Shown: positions 29,248-37,900 of the stretch, piece by piece
Numbering within the stretch: the stretch's first letter is position 1
Layout: each line of letters starts with the position of its first letter
Source: Bacteroidales bacterium
GTDB taxonomy: Bacteria > Bacteroidota > Bacteroidia > Bacteroidales > P3
Assembly (NCBI GenBank): GCA_017545365.1
Contig: JAFWOP010000036.1
Coordinates: 1-38,453, forward strand
Reading direction: 5' to 3'
DNA length: 38,453 bases
Made by a program: the position numbers and the translations under genes
The notes under the pieces: model-generated
Told to the model about the DNA's origin: nothing
The model's input: only the letters and a program-made list of their open reading frames with translations
Databases searched by the model: none

Positions 29248-30573
29248 ATGGCGCAACATAGAACAGCTATCTGCCTCATACTGCTCCTCCTCGCCGGGCT
29301 TCCTTCCGGCGTGGAGGCTGGCAGATACCATTCTCCAGACAAGCAGCAGCCTAAGTACGACTCCATCCTTCATAGCAGCTACATCCAATATAAGGACTGT
29401 AGCATCAATGTCCTAGAGTCTTGTTTCGACACGATGATGTCCATGGCCATTGTTGAAGGCAGTCGTTATGGTAGGGCAATGGGTAACTTTGGTAAGGCCC
29501 TCTGCCTGGTGATTGAAGGCAGGGTGGAAGACGGGCTTCGTTACTGTTCTGTGGCCGAGGCTGCGGTGGACCGTGCCGACCCTCCGATGCTTCTGGGCTT
29601 CTCGTCCTATGTCAATGGCGTTATCTGCATCTATACCGAGCATAATGTCCGTGCCATTGTGCAACTGGAAAACGCTCTTGACTTCTTCACCCAGGCCTCC
29701 GATTCGCTCTTCATTTTCAAAACCTACCTTCAGCTGGGTGTTGTATATAGTGCCCTGTCCAAAAAGTCCTATGCCGACAAGTATTTCCACCTGGCAGAGA
29801 CCGTCGCACCCAAATACATGCTCTACCACCTCGACCTTAATGTGGCACGCTCCCTTGTCCTTTCTAATCCCGACTCGGCTCTCTTAATCTGTCAAAAGAT
29901 ATTGGATAGCGTGGGGCACTATGGTGCCGACTCTACCATTATAACCCCCACATACGCACAGTTTTGGTGTAACTTTTATAACATACAATGCTCTGCGGCA
30001 ATGCAATTAGGCGATTACGAGATGGCTCGTCAGGCGGTGGATAAGATGCAGATGGCAAGTGACTACCTCAATATGGATTATTGCACCTATCAAGTTGCGC
30101 TGCTCAAGTCCGGTATCCTATTCAAGCAAGGTCATTATAAAGAGGCCGCCGATATCTTGCACACTCAGTTCAATCGTGTGGGTGGCACTTTCAAGCTCAA
30201 ACGGCAGGAACATGCGGCTCAAGGTCTCATGAAATGCTACGAGGCGATGGGCGACTATCGCGAGGCTTACCATTTCAGTCAGGCTTACATCGCATTGCGC
30301 GACAGTATCTCAGCACAGTATTACGATTTGGATGAAATCTTCTCCGACCGCGAAGACCAGGCATCGGCCCAGTTGCAGAATCTTGATGAACAACGTCGGT
30401 TTGCACAACGCAACTCCACCATCTTCATCATACTCTCTTTCTTGCTGGTTGTCAGCATTGCTGTTCTCTTCCGCATCCGCCGTATGCGTCAGGGAATGAA
30501 CCAGCAGCTCATCCGGCAGCAGCAGGCTTTGATTGATGAGAAACAGACAGAGCTGGACAATTCGAGGGAATAG
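29248..30573 (+). CDS. TPR sensor part of a TPR-membrane-LuxR regulator (frameshifted)
   Basis: The 441-residue N-terminal piece of a regulator. It has a signal-anchor or signal peptide (residues ~7-24), TPR-like helical repeats of ~34 residues (about 60-360, for example NFGKALCLVIEGRVEDGLRY, LKSGILFKQGHYKEAADIL), a coiled segment and a membrane helix at about 390-408 (TIFIILSFLLVVSIAVLF), then a cytoplasmic coiled coil (QQQALIDEKQTEL). It stops at TAG 30571-30573, just where such proteins continue to a LuxR HTH. The missing part follows in another frame. Its ATG is 2 bases after the stop of the giant surface protein, so it is translationally coupled and may sense the state of that protein's export. 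Confidence 0.75.
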   Translation: MAQHRTAICLILLLLAGLPSGVEAGRYHSPDKQQPKYDSILHSSYIQYKDCSINVLESCFDTMMSMAIVEGSRYGRAMGNFGKALCLVIEGRVEDGLRYCSVAEAAVDRADPPMLLGFSSYVNGVICIYTEHNVRAIVQLENALDFFTQASDSLFIFKTYLQLGVVYSALSKKSYADKYFHLAETVAPKYMLYHLDLNVARSLVLSNPDSALLICQKILDSVGHYGADSTIITPTYAQFWCNFYNIQCSAAMQLGDYEMARQAVDKMQMASDYLNMDYCTYQVALLKSGILFKQGHYKEAADILHTQFNRVGGTFKLKRQEHAAQGLMKCYEAMGDYREAYHFSQAYIALRDSISAQYYDLDEIFSDREDQASAQLQNLDEQRRFAQRNSTIFIILSFLLVVSIAVLFRIRRMRQGMNQQLIRQQQALIDEKQTELDNSRE

Positions 30574-30949
30574 CATTGCCCATATCCGCGAACTCTCCGA
30601 ACAAATAAAAGAGCTCCTAATAGATGCATCTAAAGTCAACCCAGTTCAGACGCTGAACGCACCAAACCTCGATGATTTGATGCAGTCGGACAATTGGAAT
30701 GTATTCCACAGTCTGTTCAAGAAGCAATATCCCGACTTTGTCCCGACGCTCCAGGAGAAGTACCCCGACCTATCTTCTACCAACCAGAAGCTGTGCATGC
30801 TCATCAAGGTTGGTCGAACCAATAAGGAGATAGCGTCCATGCTCCATCTCACCCCCGACTCGGTCAAGACCTATCGTCTCCATCTTCGCCGTGCTTTGGG
30901 CATTACCAATTCCCAAACCAACCTCAACGACTTCGTGCAGTCTCTCTAA
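30569..30949 (+). pseudogene. LuxR-type DNA-binding part, out of frame
   Basis: In the +1 frame relative to the TPR part (a possible ATG at 30536 lies within it), the sequence continues NSIAHIRELSEQIKELL, then a C-terminal winged helix of LuxR type: LSSTNQKLCMLIKVGRTNKE followed by IASMLHLTPDSVKTYRLHLR. The two parts together would be a normal Bacteroidetes TPR-TM-LuxR regulator; a single missing base near 30565-30572 (GGGAAT) separates them. A natural frameshift, a programmed shift or an assembly error are all possible. If real, the DNA-binding part may be made alone from an internal start or not at all. Confidence 0.7.
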
Positions 30950-31371
30950 AGAGGGCTCCATAATACGCGCCCCGTGGAGGCACACGCTCAAGGTGTTTGT
31001 GCAGTAGGGGACTTCTATAAATCACCTCATAGAGGTGTGTCCATTAATAACGTTGCGGAAGTCGAGAGCAGAGCAAGCTTGCTTGCTCTGCCGAGATGCA
31101 GCAACGTCTCAGAGAAACATCGTATATGGCGCAGTGCGGTGATAGTAGAAACGGAACGAGACTGCGTCCCGAAGATGAAGCAAGTCCGGTGGGCTTGCGA
31201 TAGTGGAACAAAAGCCTAACGGAGAACGCAACGACATGAATACGGAATTTATAGAACACACCTTAATAGAACCCACCATAAGAAGTCCTGTGGACTTGCA
31301 TCGATGATAAGATGGCGAAGCAAAAAACGGTCATACGTTGCATAAGAGCGTACTCCTTCAATCAAGGGCAA
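30950..31371. other. Gene-free stretch with several hairpins
   Basis: No supported gene. The region holds a near-perfect palindrome GCAGAGCAAGC / GCTTGCTCTGC (31068-31091, 11-bp stem, TT loop), a hairpin GCAAGTCC / GGGCTTGC at 31180-31198, and AAGTCC / GGACTT at 31283-31297. The similar GTCC...GGAC cores suggest related elements, or a decayed structured RNA. Nothing in it matches a family that I know. Confidence 0.4.
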
Positions 31372-31447
31372 AACAAAATAAAGCCACAGCAGAACACCGT
31401 GGCTTTACAAATTAACTCTAGTATTAACTAAAACTCTCTGTTAACAC
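31372..31447 (-). ncRNA. Candidate small RNA
   Basis: On the minus strand a strong promoter (31451-31483) points into a ~75-base stretch without ORF. It ends in a hairpin AAAGCCAC (31406-31399) / GTGGCTTT (31387-31380), followed by a T-rich tract (TTTATTTTGTTTT, to about 31372). Promoter plus terminator around a short non-coding stretch is the typical layout of a small RNA gene. No known RNA family was recognised. Confidence 0.4.
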
Positions 31448-31450
31448 GAT

Positions 31451-31483
31451 GCAAAGATACTGCCTTTTTCCGATATGCCCAAA
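31451..31483 (-). promoter_or_regulatory. Strong minus-strand promoter of the candidate small RNA
   Basis: TTTG (31483-31480), 20 bases, TATCTTTGC (31459-31451): a complete Bacteroidetes promoter. There is no protein gene on the minus strand downstream of it. Confidence 0.65.
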
Positions 31484-31864
31484 AATATGTGGCGAATGTC
31501 GCTATTAGGAGGTGTTGGTCGGAAAATTGATGGTAAAAGTGTTTACCGAAAAGTGTATTTCGTATGCAAAAAGCACTATTTTGCCCTTCCGTGGGGCAAT
31601 TTTCGCACAAAAATGTGCTATTTCTTATTCGCCAATATGTGTGCTTGCGTCGTAAGTCTGTATGTAGGGACAGACGATTTCTACATGGGATCACTCAATC
31701 CGCTTTTGGCCAAAAAAAGACATTTTGGGCATTAATTGCCGTCCTGAAACGGGGGTCTGCTCACTTTTTTCAGCCGAGAATGCTTTTTTTGGGGGGTAAT
31801 CTTATCGAGTTTAACCTGTCATTTTAGCATTTAACCATTAATTCTGCCAGATTGGGCCTTTTTT
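31484..31864. other. Gene-free stretch with multiple short hairpins
   Basis: No supported gene. Short hairpins: GGTAAA / TTTACC (31532-31547), TTGCCC / GGGCAA (31581-31599), GCACA / TGTGC (31605-31618). The block GGCGAAT near 31492 recurs inverted as ATTCGCC near 31628, so the whole may fold. Homopolymer runs (T and G) occur near 31780-31795. Confidence 0.4.
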
Positions 31865-31898
31865 TTTGACGATTCATTTTTTTTTTTAGTACTTTTGC
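31865..31898 (+). promoter_or_regulatory. Promoter of the second giant surface protein
   Basis: TTTG (31865-31868), 21 bases, TACTTTTGC (31890-31898), followed by the ATG at 31936 after a ~35-base leader. Confidence 0.75.
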
Positions 31899-31935
31899 AC
31901 TTTTGAATGGTATACATTAATTAAATTCATTTGTT

Positions 31936-34900
31936 ATGCAAAAACATCTATTAAAGTCACTGTTGCTCATGTTGGCGATAATGGTCGCACCATGGGTGAC
32001 ACAAGGGCAGGCGTTCAACTACACCTGCAACTTCGAAGATGACTCCGACACTGCCGGATGGATGTTTGTGAACGGCAGCCAGGCGAACCAATGGTTCATC
32101 GGCACCGCTACAAACAACGGCGGCACAAAGAGTCTGTACATTTCGAGCGACAACGGTGCGTCGAACACGTACAACACTTCGTCAATCACGTTCGTCTACG
32201 CCTACCAAGAATTCTCATTGGATGCTGGTGCCTATGCCATTTCCTTCGACTGGAAATGTCAGGGTGAAGGCGGCACGGACTACGCTTACGACTATGTCCG
32301 TGTCTTTCTTGCACCTGCATCTGCGTCGTTGACGGCTGGTCAGTCTCCTTCGGGCGGTACTTCTTCTTACGACTGGGCGTTCGGTTCCCTCCCCTCGGGT
32401 TTCATCGACCTTACGAACAACCGTCCGCTGAATCAGTCCTCCACTTGGCAGAACAAGTTTCTGGACTTTTACGTCCCCTCGCTCGGCACCTATCGTCTGG
32501 TGTTTGCCTGGGCGAATGATGCCAGTGTGGGTTCTTCGCCTTCGGGTGCCATCGACAACATTGTGTTCACTCAACCCACATGCCCACGTCCGGCAAACCT
32601 GACATTCACCACCATCACCCACAACTCGCTGGGTATCTCCTGGACCGAGACTGGCACTGCCAGCCAGTGGGTAGTAGCACTCGACTCGGCCAATACCAAC
32701 TTGGTCACGGCCGACGCGACTGACACCAACTATCTCTTTACCGACCTTTCTCCTAATACCTATTACACAGTGAGAGTGGCCTCCGTCTGTGACGGAACCG
32801 ACACCAGCATGTGGCTGTCGCAGACCATCCACACTCCCTGCAATATAATTGAGCACGACTCACTGCCATTCGTGGAGAGTTTCGAGTCGTGGACCACCGG
32901 CTCCTCTTCGGGCATCGACCCCTGCTGGAGCTATGGCTCTATGGGCGTAAGCTCCACCTATCCCTACGCTTCCGCCAGCTATGCAGCCACAGGCAGCAAG
33001 AGCATCTATTTCTACGGCTACAGCAGCAGCTATTATTGCTATCTGGTCATGCCCATGTTCGAGGATTCGTTGAGCAACCTGATGGTCTCGTTCAAGCTGT
33101 TGAAGACCTCGAGTACCTACGGCAGCATCGAGGTTGGTGTGATTGAAAATCCCGACGATTTCAGCACTTTCCACTCACTCGGCACCTTCATGCCCGATGG
33201 GATGAATATTTGGGAGTCCTTTGCACAGCCGCTGAGCAACTACCATGGCGCGGGCTTTATCTGCTTTGTGCAGCGTCTCACCTATTACACCTATCTCGAC
33301 GATGTGGTAGTGGACGTGATACCCACCTGCCCCACCATCCGCAACCTGACGTTCAGGGGCTCGGGCACCACGGGTGCCGCTGCCAATTGGGGCTTTATGA
33401 GTGGCATCATCCCCGGCGAGCCGGTAGGCTACGACGTGGAAGTGATTGACCTCAACACCAACACTACCGCAGCAACGATGACTACCACCGTGCCTCGCGT
33501 GCTGGTGACGGGCCTCAACCCCCACACCGATTATCGGATGCGTGTGCGTGCCAACTGCGACATTGACGGCTACGGCCCGTGGGACAGCGTCGACTTTTCC
33601 ACCACCGGCTTGCCCTGTGTGGAATTCGACACCACCCAGACCGACACTATCCAATTCTCGAACGGCACCACCAGCACTAACGGTACTTTCGTTAATAGTG
33701 GTTGGGGCAACACGTTCTGCCAAGCCATCTACAACGCTAGCGACCTTCATGCCGCAGGCCTTTCGGCTGGCCGTATCAAAGGCATGGTGCTCGGCTACAC
33801 AGCAGCAGGCTCCTACAACAAGGAACTGACCATCTTTTTGGGCAACACCAGCCGGCAAGCACTCAACTCTTCGACCGACATGGTCAACCCCAACACACTG
33901 ACACAGGTCTACGGACCCACCGTGCGTCCTGCCACCTCGGCATCGGCTGGTTGGGTGTACTATGAGTTTGACACTCCTTTCGAGTGGGACGGCTCAAGCA
34001 ACATTCTGTTCTCTTCCTTTATGAACCAGTCGGGCAGCAGCCAGAGTTCGTCAGGCTTCTATGCCTATAGCACCAACTCGGGACGCAATGGTGCCTCTAT
34101 ACATAAGTATAAAGACAGCAACCCCTTCACCATGAGCGACTGCATGTCGTCGGGCAACACTACTAGTTCCAACACTTACCTGCCCAGCGTCACCTTCATC
34201 GTCGATGGTTGTAATGCCACCAGCTCCTGTGCGGCTCCCTTTGTGGTGACCGACTCGGTAAGCGGTACACAAATCGACATCAGCTGGGCCCCTGGCAACG
34301 ACGAGACAAGCTGGGAACTGGAATACCGCATCGTAGGCGACACCGAATGGGTCTACGCCGACATTGCAACGACCAACAGCTACAGCTTCATCAACCTTAC
34401 TCCCAATACCGAATATCAGCTCCGTGTCACCAATCACTGTAGCGACACCGATATGAGCACCATCATCATGGTGCGCACCGAGTGTGCGGCCAGCGCTCTT
34501 CCCTTCACCGAGAACTTTGAATCGTGGGCCACAGGCTCTGCCAGCCCGTCGCTCTCCTGCTGGTATCGTTACTCCAGCTACAGCACCGGCTATCCCTACA
34601 TCACCACAGGCACAAGCCACAGTGGCGGCAACAAGTCCATGTATTTCTACTCAGGTTCCGGCACTTACAGCTATCTGACTCTTCCCGTCATGGCAGCTTC
34701 CATCGACAGTCTGCAGATTTCCTTCTGGCTCTACAGCACCTATAGCGGCTACAGCCATGCCGTCGAAGTGGGTGTGATGGATGACCCCACCGACCTAAAC
34801 ACCTTCACCCTCATCGAAACGGTTCAGCCCACCACCACCTATACGTGGGAACCTTACGAGGTGCCCCTGAACGACTATACTGGCACTGGCAGGTACATCA

Positions 34901-37900
34901 CTCTGAAATCCTCTACCTCAAGCACCACCTATCCCTACCTCGACGATATCGAAGTGGCTTATATCTCCCCCTGCCCCCGTGTGCGCCATGTGGGTTCGCG
35001 CTTTGTGACACTCTCCGATGCCACCATCTTCTGGGACACCACTTCTGCCACAGAATATGAAATCGAATATGGTCCCAACGGCTTCGCCCATGGCACCGGC
35101 ACCGTCGTCTCTAGTATCTACGACGACAGCGTGGCCATCACCGGCCTCTCTGCCACCTCTCAGTACGACGTCTATGTCCGCGGCATCTGCGACCCCGACA
35201 CCGGCAACTGGTCATTCTGCTATTCCTTCTGGACCGAATGCGGCCTGATTGACTCCTTGCCCTTCGGCAGCAACTTCAACTCATTAGCATCAGAAGAACA
35301 TGCACCCCACTGCTGGTATGGCTATTGCAGCTATGATACTTACTATCCCGAAGCGGACAGCTACACCGACCGCTACAATTCGGGTTCCTCCCTCTACACC
35401 TATATGTATGGTTCGGGAAGCTACACCATCATCCAGCTGCCTCAGGTGGACACCAACGAACTGCCCATCCGCACTCTGCAACTCGAGTTCAGCCTGCAAA
35501 GTACCTACGGCACCGGCGCCGCCATTGTGGGTGTCTGCACCAGCCAAGGCTTGGTCAATTTCACCCCGCTCGACACTGTGTTTGTGAACGAGGACTACAA
35601 CTGGCACGATTTCGAAGTGCCCCTGACCAACTATTCCGACACGGGCTCTTATGTCTCGCTCGTCATGTACTCGCCTTCGGGCAACGACCTAGACTTGTAC
35701 ATCGACGAGGTACATCTGGTGGTGGCTCCCACCTGTGTCCGTCCTAGAAACATCCGTGCCACTACCGTAACCACTACCGACGCTCTCGTGCGTTGGGCTT
35801 CGGCCGACAGCACACAAACCGATTTCGAGATTCGCTACGGCATTGCTGGATGCAGCGTCGACACGCTCACTGGCACCTTTGTCTCCAATAGCGACTCTCT
35901 GCTTCTCACCGGCCTCGATAGCGGCATAGTCTACAGCGTCTTTGTGCGCGCCATCTGCGGTGCAGACGACACCAGCTTCTGGACTCAGGGACAATTCCGC
36001 ACCCTTGCCAGCTCGCCCGTCAGCAGCTACCCCTACATCTGCGACTTTACCGGTAGCGAAGGTGCCGCCTGGAACCTAGAGAACGGCACCGAGACCAACA
36101 AATGGTATCTGGGTACCGCCGCATTCAGCGGCACTGCCGACAGCATGGCCATCTACATCTCTAACGATAACGGCTCGACCAACAGCTACAACACCTCCTC
36201 TACCTCCTTCTCCTATGCCTACCGCACCTTCGACATGCCCGCAGGCCAGTATGCCTACAGCTTCGATTGGCGCGCACAGGGCGAAAGCCAGTACTACGAC
36301 TTCATTCGCGTCTTCTTGGCACCTGCTAGCGACGAAATCATCGCCGGCCAGTCGCCCAACGGCAACACCAGCAGCTACAGCTTCGCCAGCGAACTGCCTC
36401 GCGAGGGATGGCTCGACCTCAGTTTGGTCACCATAGCCCCTTACACCCTCAACCAGCATAGCACCTGGACCAACCTCAACAGCACCTTCACGCTCACCAC
36501 AGGCGGCACCTACAACCTGGTCTTCGCCTGGAGCAACGATGGAAGCGGCGGCTCCAACCCTGCCGGTGCTATCGACAATGTGCAGATTTATCGCAACACC
36601 TGCCCCTCGCCCGACAACTTCCGCGTCGCCGGTAATACCGGCAGCAGCGTCACCGTTGCGTGGGACACCGTAGGCACGCCCACGGGTTATGAGCTCAGCA
36701 TCAGCACTACCAGTGGCAGCCCCTCGGTCGACACTGTCGTCACCTCCAGTCCTGTCACCTTCAGCGGCCTCACTCCCGGCGTCACCTATTATATATATGT
36801 ACGTAGCAGCTGCGATTATGGCAGCGACTCCTCCATGTGGGTAGGCCCCATCTCCGCCATTCCCGGCACTTGGGACATGCGCGCCAACCAGACCGACACG
36901 CTCCGCATGTGCGGCGGCATTATCTATGACGACGGCGGCGCAACTGGTGCCTATTCCAACAACCAGACTTCTGTCGTCATCATCTATCCCGATTCCCCCA
37001 ACAATCTGGTTCAGATTTCGGGCACCTTCGCGGGTGAGGGTTGCTGCGACTACCTCGGCATCTACGATGGTGTCGGCACCTCCGCACCCCAGCTCCACTA
37101 CGCCTACTGCACTAGCAGTGGCTCCACCAACAACATCGGCCCCTATCTTGCCACCAATGGCCCGCTGACCCTCTACTTCCATTCCGACGCTTCTGTTACC
37201 TATCCGGGCTTTGCCCTTAACGTCACTTGCGTCAGCACCACCTGCCGTGTCTTCAACCTCCAGCTCGACCCCGCTGTTCCCCAGTCCGACGTGCAGCTTG
37301 CCGTCACTTGGGACACCAACGGTGCCGACTACTACGAGGTGGCATGGGGCGCACCCGGCTTCATCCCCACCACGGGCATGATTACCACCTACACCAACAG
37401 TGCCGTCATCCCCGGCCTGACTAGCTTGACCAGCTATGACGTCTGCGTCCGCAGTATTTGCGCTGGGGGTACCGACACCGGCAGCTGGACTATTGTTACC
37501 TTCCAGACGGCCTTGTGCGACAACGCACAGGTCACGGCCATCGGCTCTGAAACTTCCTCTGGCACCAGCTACTACGCCCCGGTCAACAACTACTACAGAT
37601 ACACCCTCTCCGAAACCATCATCGACAGTGCCGAGCTTGGCGGTCCGACGGACATCCAGTACATCACTTATTACTACGACTACTCCTCACCTTCGACCGA
37701 CAAGACCAACTGCACCATCTACTTCCAGCCCACCACGCTGAGCACCTTCGGCAGCTCGTCCGATGTGGTCCCGCTCGACACCGCCACAGCGGTCAAGGTC
37801 TACACCGGCCCGCTCAACTGCACCCAGGGCTGGAACTACTTCACCCTCGACACCTCGTACCACTACGGCGGCACGACCAACCTGCTGGTCATCGTCGACG

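Noticed and set aside
31020..31310. Group II intron or CRISPR-like array
   Set aside because: Hairpins are present, but there is no intron-encoded protein, no domain V motif that I could recognise, and no regularly spaced direct repeats. No CRISPR array is seen anywhere in the window.
36076..37182. 368-codon frame on the minus strand
   Set aside because: Shadow of the GC-rich second giant gene: Ala/Gly/Val-rich with no domain, while the sense frame shows continuous fibronectin III and CUB-like modules.
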